Assembly: GCF_029637605.1 (NCBI RefSeq)
Contig: NZ_CP121261.1
Location: 496,001 to 560,000, forward strand
Reading direction: 5' to 3'
From: Achromobacter spanius
GTDB lineage: Bacteria; Pseudomonadota; Gammaproteobacteria; Burkholderiales; Burkholderiaceae_B
DNA: 64,000 nucleotides
Below, in pieces: positions 7,552-16,161 of this stretch (positions are counted from its first letter, which is position 1; each line of letters starts with the position of its first letter). Below the pieces are notes generated by a model. That model ran no database searches and was not told where the DNA came from. It saw only the letters and a program-made list of their open reading frames with translations. A program made the translations under genes and the position numbers.

Positions 7552-9798
7552 CTACTGTTGCTTGAATACGGTCCAGGCCTGAGCCTCGCGATGGTCTCCG
7601 CCGTCGTCGGCCAGTTCTACGATCACGCGTTCAATTCCAGCCTGGAACCGGAAGGGCGGCTTGTAGTTCTCGCTTAATGGGACGCCGGCAAGGCCGCAGG
7701 TCAGGCCCGATGTTGTGCTGTATGTCCACCACATCTTGGGTAGGTCAATCGCGGCGGCGCGCGCTCCATTGACGATCATTTCCATCGTTCCCGCATTGGT
7801 TCCCGTTCGGGTAAAGCGGATTTCTACAGAGGCGTCGCCGGTGGGAAGGTCCGCCTGCATCTGATGAGAGACGGATTCTGTGTACGCATATTCGTAAACC
7901 AGTTTTCCCGCCAACGCATACAGCGCGAACCCTGCAAAGCGGCTTCCCCATGAAACAATTACGCCTTCGGTATCTTGCCGCAGGTCTTTCAAGATCGAGG
8001 TAATCGAATAGCTGCGATCACTGATTTCTGGCACCAGGAACCGGTCCACCCGCGCCATGTCAGGTAGGAACTCATACCGTGAACGCTTGGAGGCAAACAG
8101 GAATTCCCGGGCCCGTTCGGACTCTCGGTCGTCGAGCGGCAGAACGCCAAACTCATCGGCTTGCTGCCACCAGCGGTCTTGCATCTCTTTTAATTTCTCA
8201 GGATGGCTTTGCGACAAGTCCTTGGTTTCGGTGAAGTCTTCATCTAGCTTGTAGAGTTCCCAACGATCTTGAGTGTCGTAATCCTCGCCTTTCTTATGGC
8301 GTACGACTGCCTTCCAGCCTTCATGCCAGATGGCGCGGTCGCCCAGCAGCTCGAAATACTGCGTCGTTTTGTTGGTGGGTGCCTGATGCGCGTCAAAGCT
8401 ATATCGCATGCTTTGACCGTGGATAGGCAGTTGCTCGGTACCTTGATAAACCTTCGGCGCTTGCACACCGATGCAGTCGAGCACGGTGGGAACGATGTCG
8501 ACCACATGATGAAACTGCGTGCGGACCTCACCACGTGCGCTAATGCCTGCAGGCCAATGGACGATCAGCGGGGCGCGAATCCCACCGCCATGGGTGTCTT
8601 TTTTGTACCATTTGAGCGGCGTGTTCGAAACCTGAGCCCATCCCATCGGATAGTGGCTGAACGAGTACTCGCTACCGATCGTGTCCAGCTTGCCCAAGGC
8701 GTCAGCCACGGTTTCCTGTTCGTGCGTCATATGCTTGCGCATATTGATGGCGCCGGTCGGTCCGCCTTCGGGGCTTGCGCCATTGTCCGACACGAGAACG
8801 ATGAGCGTATTGTCCAATTGCCCGGTGGATTCTAGAAAGTCGACCAATCGGCCGATCTCATTGTCGGTGTGTTCAAGGAATGCGGAATAGGTTTCTTGAA
8901 GGCGGCAGCCGAGCTTGCGCATGTCTGCCGGTATGTCCTCCCAGGCATCAACACCGGGGTTGCGGCCAGCCATCGTGGCCGAGCCCGGGACGATACCCAT
9001 GGCCTTCTGCCGCTTGAAGCGTTCGTCGCGAATGGCATCCCACCCCTTCTCATAGGTACCCCGATAGCCTTGGATGTACGAGTCAGGTACCTGGTGCGGC
9101 CAATGGCAGGCGCCAAAAGCGAGATACGTAAAAAAAGGCTTGGCGTCGGACGACGTGACGTGGTCGCGAATGTGGCCAATGGCACGGTCCACCAAGTCTG
9201 TCGAAAGGTGGTAATCGGGCTCAGGTTCTTTATGAAAAGGGTGATTGTCTTCGTATAGCTCCGGGTTCCATTGGTCTATCAACGCGCCATGGAAACCGTA
9301 CCAACGTGAAAAACCGCGGCCCAGGGGCCAGTCGCCATGCGGGCCGGAAGCACCGTAGTCGGCCATGTTGGTCAAGTGCCACTTTCCCGAGGCATAGCAG
9401 CCGTAGGCATGGTCGCCGAGAATCTCGGGTAAGGTGGCCGCCTTCCGGGTGATTCTTCCCTGATAGGCGGGAAAGCCGTTTGCCCATTCGGAAATAATGC
9501 CCACACCCACGGAGTGCGCATTTCGGCCTGTCATCAAGCAGGCGCGAGTGGGAGAACACATTGCCGTGACATGAAAGTTGCTGTACCTCAGTCCGCCAGC
9601 TGCCAATGCGTCCATGCGCGGAGTTCTGATCTCTGATCCATAGCAACCGAGGTCGGAAAAGCCGACGTCATCAAGCACGATGAAGACGACATTGGGTGAG
9701 CCGGCCGGCGCGCTGGCTTTCTTGGGCCAATCCGGGCGGGAATCCTTGTAGGTTCTACCTATGACGCCGTTGAAGCTGTCTTCTGATGATCCTGGCAT
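7552..9798 (-). CDS. Cysteine-type arylsulfatase (cytoplasmic)
   Basis: 748 residues. I start at 9798 rather than the upstream in-frame ATG at 9936. GGAG sits eight bases before 9798, and the longer form would overlap the divergent regulator. The sulfatase fold is clear: metal ligands in FIVLDDVGFSDLGCYG (Asp43, Asp44) and the formylglycine motif CSPTRACLMTGR, whose Cys81 must be converted by a formylglycine-generating enzyme. Further ligands lie in KWHLT and VSDNGASPEGG. A C-terminal beta-rich extension follows about residue 560. No signal peptide is present, as in pseudomonad AtsA. It hydrolyses sulfate esters, releasing sulfate and an alcohol or phenol. Bug and GMC genes follow on the same strand. 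Confidence 0.93.
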   Translation of the reverse strand: MPGSSEDSFNGVIGRTYKDSRPDWPKKASAPAGSPNVVFIVLDDVGFSDLGCYGSEIRTPRMDALAAGGLRYSNFHVTAMCSPTRACLMTGRNAHSVGVGIISEWANGFPAYQGRITRKAATLPEILGDHAYGCYASGKWHLTNMADYGASGPHGDWPLGRGFSRWYGFHGALIDQWNPELYEDNHPFHKEPEPDYHLSTDLVDRAIGHIRDHVTSSDAKPFFTYLAFGACHWPHQVPDSYIQGYRGTYEKGWDAIRDERFKRQKAMGIVPGSATMAGRNPGVDAWEDIPADMRKLGCRLQETYSAFLEHTDNEIGRLVDFLESTGQLDNTLIVLVSDNGASPEGGPTGAINMRKHMTHEQETVADALGKLDTIGSEYSFSHYPMGWAQVSNTPLKWYKKDTHGGGIRAPLIVHWPAGISARGEVRTQFHHVVDIVPTVLDCIGVQAPKVYQGTEQLPIHGQSMRYSFDAHQAPTNKTTQYFELLGDRAIWHEGWKAVVRHKKGEDYDTQDRWELYKLDEDFTETKDLSQSHPEKLKEMQDRWWQQADEFGVLPLDDRESERAREFLFASKRSRYEFLPDMARVDRFLVPEISDRSYSITSILKDLRQDTEGVIVSWGSRFAGFALYALAGKLVYEYAYTESVSHQMQADLPTGDASVEIRFTRTGTNAGTMEMIVNGARAAAIDLPKMWWTYSTTSGLTCGLAGVPLSENYKPPFRFQAGIERVIVELADDGGDHREAQAWTVFKQQ

Positions 9799-9841
9799 GA
9801 CTTTGTCTCCGATGAGTTCTTGGCCTTGGAGACGACTATAG

Positions 9842-9870
9842 ATTGGTGTACCTACAAAATATTGGTACAG
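9842..9870. promoter_or_regulatory. Candidate MocR operator in the sulfatase/regulator divergent region
   Basis: The 124-base gap between the divergent genes holds ATTGGTGTAC (9842-9851) and ATTGGTACAG (9861-9870), a direct repeat. The same bases also read as an inverted repeat TGTACC-N11-GGTACA (9847-9852, 9864-9869). MocR regulators commonly bind repeats next to their own genes. No promoter boxes are strong enough to call. Confidence 0.45.
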
Positions 9871-9922
9871 TTGTCCGCAACAGTTGACGACACTTGACCT
9901 TGTCAGGGCAGCGGTAATCTTC

Positions 9923-11320
9923 ATGGAAATCTTCAAACCATTGACGCGTCAGATCGCTGACCAGATTCGGCTTCAGATCGCGAGCGGCCATTTCCCGCCG
10001 GAGTCAAAACTGCCTTCGCTGCGCACTCATGCCGAAATGCAAGGGGTCGCCAAGAACACGATGGTTCAGGCGTATGAGCTATTGGTCGCGGAAGGTGTTC
10101 TGGAGCCACGGCGCGGCGCGGGCTTTTACGTGACGGGCGCGCGGGGGGCTCCGATTTCGGCCGACGGCTGGGCACCCGCGCTGGATCAGGCGCTGGCTTC
10201 GGTAGGCATTGACCGATCGCAGTTCCACGCATTGGGCGGTAGCCCCTCGATCGGCGACGGTCTACCCCCCTCGAAGTGGTTGGAGACTTGCAGGCTGGAT
10301 CGGTACATGCAAAAGATCGGTCGCAGTGGCCTGGGTACGAACTTCCGCTACGGTGATCCGTTCGGCTATCTTCCTCTACGACAGAGCATCGCACGCAAAC
10401 TCGACGCCTACGGGATCTCCGCGCGCACCGATCAGATCGTTCTGACACAAGGCTCGTATCAGGCGGTCGACATCATGATTCGGCGATTTGTGCGGCCAGG
10501 GGACACCGTATTGGTAGACGTCCCAGGGTTCTACCCCACGTATAACAAACTGCGATTGCAGGGCGCGAATATTGTTGGCATACCCCGTACTCCAGAGGGC
10601 CCCGATCTACCGTCGTTCCGACAGGCCATCAGCCGGTTCAAGCCCAAGCTGTTCTTTACTCAGTCCACCGCACACAATCCGACGGGCAGTGATATCACCG
10701 AGGAAGTTGCCTCGGCGTTGATGCGCTTGGCGTCGAAGGCCGGAGTGTTGGTAGTAGATGACGATGCACTTGCTGACTTCAAGCCGCCGCAGAGCCTCCG
10801 GCTTTCTCGCCTTGACCGGGAGCTCGACCATTCGGTTTATGTAGGCAGCTTTTCCAAGAGTCTATCGAGCATGGTCAGAGTGGGCTTTCTGGTGTGTTCG
10901 CCAGCACTGGCTCGTGCGCTGGTGGAGGTCAAGACCACGCTGTCGCTCAATAGCTCGCCTTATGCCGAGCGCACAGTGGACGCTGTCATTACGGAAGGAC
11001 GGTTCGAACGCCATGTTGTCGATCTCCAGAACCGGGCCAGGCGCGCGACACAGGTCGCGCTGGCCGAGCTCGAGAGCCATGGGGCAAGCGTCTTCTGCTC
11101 TCCGGAATGCACCTTGTTCTTGTGGGCGAGGCTGCCGGGTGTAAACGATTCGACGGCCTTCGCCAAAAAGTTGTTGGAGCGTGGGATAACGCTTGCGCCA
11201 GGCTCGATATTCCTGCCGAATAGCAGCGGTCGATCGCCTTGGTTCCGCTTCAACGTTGGCTTCATGGAAGCTACCGATCATATGGAGCTTGTTTGGCAAG
11301 AAGTGAATCGGTGGCGCTGA
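9923..11320 (+). CDS. MocR-type GntR regulator with aminotransferase-like domain
   Basis: 465 residues from the ATG at 9923. A longer form from 9884 lacks support. Residues 1-70 are a GntR winged helix (RQIADQIRLQIASGHFPPES, then LPSLRTHAEMQGVAKNTMVQ and EPRRGAGFYV). The rest is a fold-type I aminotransferase domain with the PLP lysine at Lys312 in SFSKSLSSMVRVGFL and the conserved HNPTG near 253. Such proteins sense PLP or amino compounds and regulate divergent genes. It is divergent from the arylsulfatase-Bug-GMC unit and upstream of the outer-membrane and DUF1254 genes, so it is the likely regulator of one or both. The effector is unknown. Confidence 0.92.
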   Translation: MEIFKPLTRQIADQIRLQIASGHFPPESKLPSLRTHAEMQGVAKNTMVQAYELLVAEGVLEPRRGAGFYVTGARGAPISADGWAPALDQALASVGIDRSQFHALGGSPSIGDGLPPSKWLETCRLDRYMQKIGRSGLGTNFRYGDPFGYLPLRQSIARKLDAYGISARTDQIVLTQGSYQAVDIMIRRFVRPGDTVLVDVPGFYPTYNKLRLQGANIVGIPRTPEGPDLPSFRQAISRFKPKLFFTQSTAHNPTGSDITEEVASALMRLASKAGVLVVDDDALADFKPPQSLRLSRLDRELDHSVYVGSFSKSLSSMVRVGFLVCSPALARALVEVKTTLSLNSSPYAERTVDAVITEGRFERHVVDLQNRARRATQVALAELESHGASVFCSPECTLFLWARLPGVNDSTAFAKKLLERGITLAPGSIFLPNSSGRSPWFRFNVGFMEATDHMELVWQEVNRWR

Positions 11321-11535
11321 TTTGAGCATGAGATCAATGTGGGGCGCGCGCAGTTTGAAATCACCTGGATCAGGCCGGTGCGTCGATCGATTGCATCAAA
11401 ATTTGACGATTGAGAAATATCCGCCTGGGTCGGTGTAATCTAAATTTCGTCAAAAATTCCGTCGCCTCAAGCTGCATGCTTGCCGTCGGCATGAAAGTCC
11501 GCTGTCAGACCATCAGGAAAGCCAGGAGGAATTGA

Positions 11536-12339
11536 TTGCGAGGAAATTGCATACCAATAGCATTGACGGCGATAGGTGCCACGGCATATGCCGGTTGTGC
11601 AGTGGCTGCGGATAGCGCGGCATTGGCCAAGCAACTGAGCAACCCGGTCGCGGCCTTGATCAGCGTACCTTTCCAGTACAACTATGATCATCGCATCGGC
11701 CCCGAACGCGGTTATCGCAACACGTTGAACATTCAGCCTGTGGTGCCGATCACGCTAAACAACGACTGGAACCTGATTTCCCGGACCGTCCTGCCGGTCG
11801 TCTGGCAAAGCGACGTGGCGGGCGACTCGGGTCGTCAAAGTGGTCTGGGCGACACGGTACAGAGCTTTTTTCTTTCCCCCTCCAAGCCCACCGCGGGCGG
11901 CACGATCTGGGGGGTGGGCCCGGCCTTTCTCGTACCAACCGGTAATGATGCGCTCCTCAGTAACCGAAAGTGGGGGGCTGGCCCTACGGGTGTGGTGCTT
12001 AATCAGAGCGGCCCGTGGACCTATGGCGGCCTGGCGAACCATATCTGGTCGGTAGCGGGGCCGTCTTCTCGCGCCAGCGTGTCGTCCACTTTTCTGCAGC
12101 CGTTCCTTGCATACACCACGCAGGATGCCATCACCTACGGCGTCAATAGCGAGTCCACCTATGACTGGAAAGGCTCTGCCTGGTCGGTGCCAATCAACTT
12201 GCAGGTCTCCAAGGTGACAAAAATCGGCGACCAACCCATCAGTTTCCAGGTGGGGCTGCGCTACTGGGCTGAGTCTCCGGACAGCGGTCCTAAAGGTTGG
12301 GGAGGCCGCTTTACCGTGACACTTCTCTTTCCTAAATGA
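11536..12339 (+). CDS. Outer-membrane beta-barrel-like transporter protein
   Basis: 267 residues beginning at a TTG codon. The start is supported by AGGAGG five to six bases upstream and by a signal-peptide-like N-terminus ending VAADSAALAK. The mature protein is rich in alternating aromatic and small residues, for example VPFQYNYDHRIG, FQVGLRYWAE and a final GRFTVTLLFPK, typical of an outer-membrane barrel strand at the C-terminus. Proteins of this kind are often annotated simply as transporter and frequently sit beside catabolic enzymes. It is followed 128 bases later by the DUF1254 gene on the same strand. The substrate is unknown, and the barrel topology is inferred from pattern only. Confidence 0.7.
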   Translation: MRGNCIPIALTAIGATAYAGCAVAADSAALAKQLSNPVAALISVPFQYNYDHRIGPERGYRNTLNIQPVVPITLNNDWNLISRTVLPVVWQSDVAGDSGRQSGLGDTVQSFFLSPSKPTAGGTIWGVGPAFLVPTGNDALLSNRKWGAGPTGVVLNQSGPWTYGGLANHIWSVAGPSSRASVSSTFLQPFLAYTTQDAITYGVNSESTYDWKGSAWSVPINLQVSKVTKIGDQPISFQVGLRYWAESPDSGPKGWGGRFTVTLLFPK

Positions 12340-12467
12340 ACCGGCTCTACCGGGTCGTGAAGCCTGTGGCGACATCCACAGCATGCATTCCCCGCTGTCG
12401 CTCGGGTGGCGGCTACGCGTTGAAGATTCAAAGGCAATGTTCTGAATTCATTTTGGAGAAGTGACAG

Positions 12468-13946
12468 ATGGCAAAGCTACGGGTTCTGATTGTCGCAATC
12501 GCCGCGTTGACGGGCAGCGCCGTACAGGCCGCTCCGTCTATGTTGCAGAGTCCACCACCCAAGTCGGTTGCCGAGGTTCCAAAAATACCCTCTGGAACAG
12601 TCATAACCAAAGAGACGGCCGATGTCATCGCGCGCGACACCTACCTATGGGGCTGGGCGATCGTCAATGCGTTTCACCGGCGCGCGTCGTTCGCAAACGC
12701 GCCCGAACCGGGGCTGCAAGGCGGGATACTCCCTGTCGCGCCCACCGGTTATGTTTCGATGTTGAGTCATTACATCGCGCCCGAACAGCGCTGGGTGGCG
12801 CATCCGAACCAGGACGTTGTCTATGGTTTCGGATATGCCGCCGTTGACAAGGAACCCGTTGTCTTGCAGGTGCCTGACTTCGGCAATCGCTTTTGGGTGT
12901 ATGCCTTGTACGACGCCCGCAGCGATGAATTCTCCCAGATCGGAAAGCAGTACGGCACCAAGCCAGGTAGCTATCTGGTGGTCGGTCCTAAATGGAAGGG
13001 CTCCGTACCCAAAGGCATTACCGGCGTCGTTCATGCGCCCACGGATCTTGTTGCGATGGGCCCACGGATCTTTCTGGATGACAGCGATGCCGATCGCGCG
13101 GCCATCCAGAAGGTGCTGAATCAGGTCGTCATCTATCCATTGAGCAAATACGACGGCAAAAAGAAAACGACGGATTGGAGCAAGGCCCCGCACTTCCCGG
13201 CGCCGAGTTCCGCCGATCCGAATTCGAAATCAGAGACCTCGTGGGTCAACCCCGAGACATTCTTCGACGAACTGCCAGCCATTCTTGACCAGGTACCCCC
13301 ACTGCCTGGCGAGGAAAGCCGCTATGCCATCATGCGCGCCTTGCTCGATGCCGCGAACAAGGATGCCGAGATCATGAAGGCGATCAAACTCGCCGCGGCT
13401 GAAACGGAAAAGAATGTCATCGGTCCGTTGTTTAACTTTCGCACTAACGGAATCACGCTCGACGGCGGGTGGAATACGCCCAGAAATGGTGCTGCGTTCG
13501 GCTATGACTACATCACGCGCACGGCAACCGCCAAGTCGAATATGTACGTGAACAAGCCCACCGAGACGCGCTACTTTTTCATCGAAGTCGACGGGGATGG
13601 ACAGCGCTTAAGCGGCGACCATCGCTATACGCTGACCTTTCCGAAGGGCAAGACACCGCCGGTGAATGGCTTCTGGTCTTTGACCATGTACGGCCCGCAG
13701 CATTTCTTCGCGCCGAACGATCTGAAGCGCTATTCGGTGGGCACCAAGAACGTCAAGAACATGGCTTACAACGGCGACGGCTCCTTGACGGTCTATGTGC
13801 AGAACGACTCTCCAGGCAAGGACAAAGAGGCCAACTGGCTTCCCGCCCCGAAAGGCGAGTTCGAGATGACTATACGCACCTACTGGCCAAAGCCGGAAGT
13901 GAACGCCGGAGGCTGGACGCCGCCCGCGGTCATGCGGGCGAAGTAA
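12468..13946 (+). CDS. Exported DUF1254/DUF1214 domain protein
   Basis: 492 residues, start ATG with GGAG upstream, signal peptide ending AVQAAPSM. The N-terminal half shows DUF1254 features (YVSMLSHYIAPEQRWVAHPN, then VPDFGNRFWVYALYDARSDE). The C-terminal part shows DUF1214 features (YFFIEVDGDGQRLSG, FWSLTMYGPQHFFAPN, and the end EFEMTIRTYWPKPEV). These two-domain proteins are widespread in proteobacteria and have no established activity that I can name. The pairing with an outer-membrane-like gene and proximity to an arylsulfatase suggest a periplasmic role in the same uptake or degradation route. That is inference. Confidence 0.88.
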   Translation: MAKLRVLIVAIAALTGSAVQAAPSMLQSPPPKSVAEVPKIPSGTVITKETADVIARDTYLWGWAIVNAFHRRASFANAPEPGLQGGILPVAPTGYVSMLSHYIAPEQRWVAHPNQDVVYGFGYAAVDKEPVVLQVPDFGNRFWVYALYDARSDEFSQIGKQYGTKPGSYLVVGPKWKGSVPKGITGVVHAPTDLVAMGPRIFLDDSDADRAAIQKVLNQVVIYPLSKYDGKKKTTDWSKAPHFPAPSSADPNSKSETSWVNPETFFDELPAILDQVPPLPGEESRYAIMRALLDAANKDAEIMKAIKLAAAETEKNVIGPLFNFRTNGITLDGGWNTPRNGAAFGYDYITRTATAKSNMYVNKPTETRYFFIEVDGDGQRLSGDHRYTLTFPKGKTPPVNGFWSLTMYGPQHFFAPNDLKRYSVGTKNVKNMAYNGDGSLTVYVQNDSPGKDKEANWLPAPKGEFEMTIRTYWPKPEVNAGGWTPPAVMRAK

Positions 13947-14362
13947 GGCACTTATTTCGTGTTGAGCGCGCTCTCGATTTAGGGCGGCTTCCGTTGCCGG
14001 GGAGCGCCTGCTCGCCGCAAAAAAAAACGCGTGGCGGCTCGCACCCTTCAGGCTGTCTCCCTTGCGTGCCCAATTTTCCATTGCATCCTGGAAGCAGGGA
14101 TGCTCGTTTATCGAGCAGGCTGAGACGCTTCACTGCCATGCGTCGCATCGCCCGTTGCCAGGTCGAAACCCTCGTCTGAGCAAGCGGTGATCCCGCCTGG
14201 CATCACGTCACCGGCCGCCCCAACTGGGCCGCTCTGGCTGATTCGTCATTCATGCGCGACAGCAAGGAACGTGGCGATGCCATTTTGGTATGAAATGTGA
14301 CAGAATGTGAGGAACGCGCCACCCGGCTGTACCGGTGAATCCCGCATTGATCAGGTCCTGAA
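13947..14362. other. Intergenic region, partly duplicated upstream region of the GGDEF gene
   Basis: Bases 13947-14239 show no convincing gene. They contain a run of nine A at 14019-14027 without a usable stem. Bases 14240-14362 belong to the direct repeat and presumably carry the promoter of the GGDEF gene, but no clear -35/-10 pair was recognised. Confidence 0.6.
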
Positions 14363-15070
14363 ATGTCCGTAATCGGCGATCCGAACCCAAACCGCTCCCC
14401 TGGCGATGCCGAGGGTGGCGCGCATTGCGAACTCGACGGCACCCTGGACCGGCTGGCGCGCCTGACCCGACGCTTGTTTAGTGTGGACATGGCAGTGCTG
14501 GCGTGCACGGACGCCGATGGCGCATGGCGGGCGGTGGATGGCACGCCGCCGCCCGCGGATCCCCCGCCGTGGTCTTTCGAATGCTCCGTGCGCGCCGCCG
14601 ATGGGCGTCTGTTGGGCGGCTTGCAACTGCTGCACGGGCAGGCGCGCGATTTCAGCGACGAAGACTGCCAGGTTTTACAGGAGCTGGCTGACCTGGCGGC
14701 CGCGGCCATCGAACAGCGCCAGGCGCTGATGCGCGAACGCGCCGATGAAGACAACTGGCGTGAAGAAGCCCGCAAGCTGTCGCTGGCCATCGCGGGTAGC
14801 GGCACGGGGGTCTGGGACCGCAACGTGGTGACGGGCGAGATCACTTATTCGCCGGGCTGGAAGGCCTTGCTTGGCTATGGTGAATCGGAACTCTCGACGC
14901 GCATCGAGGACGCCTATACCCGCCTGCATCCGGACGACCTGGGCTATGTGCGCGCCGCCATGCAAGACCATTTCGATGGCAAGACCGATAGCTACGAAGT
15001 CGAGCACCGCATCCGTTGCAAGGACGGCAGCTACAAATGGATCTGCAGCCGCGGCAAAGTGATCAGCCGG
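14240..15070 (+). repeat. 831-bp direct repeat, copy 2 (within intact GGDEF gene)
   Basis: Gap-free partner of 2605-3435 in the same orientation. It spans the upstream region and codons 1-236. The two copies bracket 10.8 kb (3436-14239). Homologous recombination between them would delete the block and leave one intact gene. Confidence 0.95.
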
Positions 15071-16051
15071 GACGCAACGGGCAGGGCTTTGCGGATGATG
15101 GGCACGACCACCGACATCAGCGCAATGCGCGCCATGTCTGAGCGGCTCAAGCGCACGGCGGACCTTGTCGTCAACCTCACCGATGCCGTGCCCGGCCTGG
15201 TCTTTCAGTGTCGGGCGGTGCCCGAGGGCGGCTCGTGGTTCTCGTATGTCAGCGCAGGCATCCGGGACATGTTCGAGCTCAGCGCCGACGACGTGCTCGC
15301 AAGTACCACCGCTATCGAACAGCGCATCCACCCCGAGGACCTGCCCGCCTACCGTTCATCGCTGCAAGCGGCGGCCGCCGCGCTCAAGCCGTGGCACCTG
15401 GAGTTCCGAGTCTGCCTGCCGTTGCAGGGCGTACGGTGGCGGCAGGGAGATGCCAGCCCGCGCCGCGACGTCGACAATGGCGTGGTGTGGCACGGGTTCG
15501 TCACCGACATCACCGACCGCAAGCGCGCTGAATTCGAATTGCGCGAGCTTGCTGCGACGGACGCGCTGACGACCTTGCCCAACCGCCGCCATTTCATGTC
15601 GCGCATCGCCGCGGAGCTTACGCGGATCAAAGGCCACGGCGGTCTGGGGTCGGCGGTGCTGATGTGCGATCTGGACCACTTCAAGCACATCAACGACACC
15701 TGGGGCCATGCCATCGGCGATGGCGTGTTGCAGCATTTTGCGATTCTGCTGCGAGCCCAGTTGCGCGATACCGACCTGGTGGGGCGCATCGGCGGCGAAG
15801 AGTTCGCCGTTGTTTTGCCCGATACCGATATCGAAAGCGCGCACCTGTTCGCGCGCAACGTGCAGCGCCAGATCGCGGATACGCCGTATTCATCGGGCGG
15901 GCGGGACATACCGCTGACGGTCAGCATTGGCATTTCCTCGCTGCATACGAAGGACGACGACGCGGAGCTGGCGCTCAGCCGCAGCGACCGCGCGCTCTAT
16001 TACGCCAAGCAACGAGGGCGCAACCGGATCGAATCCGTGTTTTTCCGATAG
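14363..16051 (+). CDS. Diguanylate cyclase with GAF-like, two PAS and GGDEF domains
   Basis: 562 residues, no membrane segments, so a soluble sensor that makes cyclic di-GMP from two GTP. Order: GAF-like region about 1-120, PAS 139-258 (ending MGTTTDISAM), a second PAS about 265-392 (ending VTDITDRKRAEFELRELA), GGDEF about 395-560. The active site is GGEEF at 477-481. An inhibitory I-site RDTD sits at 468-471, exactly five residues ahead, so product feedback is likely. Other landmarks are DALTTLPNRRHF and CDLDHFKHINDTWGH. The first 236 codons and upstream region are duplicated at 2605-3435. The signal sensed is unknown. Confidence 0.95.
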   Translation: MSVIGDPNPNRSPGDAEGGAHCELDGTLDRLARLTRRLFSVDMAVLACTDADGAWRAVDGTPPPADPPPWSFECSVRAADGRLLGGLQLLHGQARDFSDEDCQVLQELADLAAAAIEQRQALMRERADEDNWREEARKLSLAIAGSGTGVWDRNVVTGEITYSPGWKALLGYGESELSTRIEDAYTRLHPDDLGYVRAAMQDHFDGKTDSYEVEHRIRCKDGSYKWICSRGKVISRDATGRALRMMGTTTDISAMRAMSERLKRTADLVVNLTDAVPGLVFQCRAVPEGGSWFSYVSAGIRDMFELSADDVLASTTAIEQRIHPEDLPAYRSSLQAAAAALKPWHLEFRVCLPLQGVRWRQGDASPRRDVDNGVVWHGFVTDITDRKRAEFELRELAATDALTTLPNRRHFMSRIAAELTRIKGHGGLGSAVLMCDLDHFKHINDTWGHAIGDGVLQHFAILLRAQLRDTDLVGRIGGEEFAVVLPDTDIESAHLFARNVQRQIADTPYSSGGRDIPLTVSIGISSLHTKDDDAELALSRSDRALYYAKQRGRNRIESVFFR

Positions 16052-16161
16052 ACCGACCCGCTTCTTGGGCGGCCCCGCCAGCGTGGGTTGGTCTGTGGAT
16101 GGCAGCGGCCAGAAGTGCCAACGTCGGCAGTGACCGGGGCAAGGTCAGCGCCGAAATTACC

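Noticed and set aside
14019..14027. Run of nine A as a terminator tract
   Set aside because: No stable stem lies on the required side for either strand.
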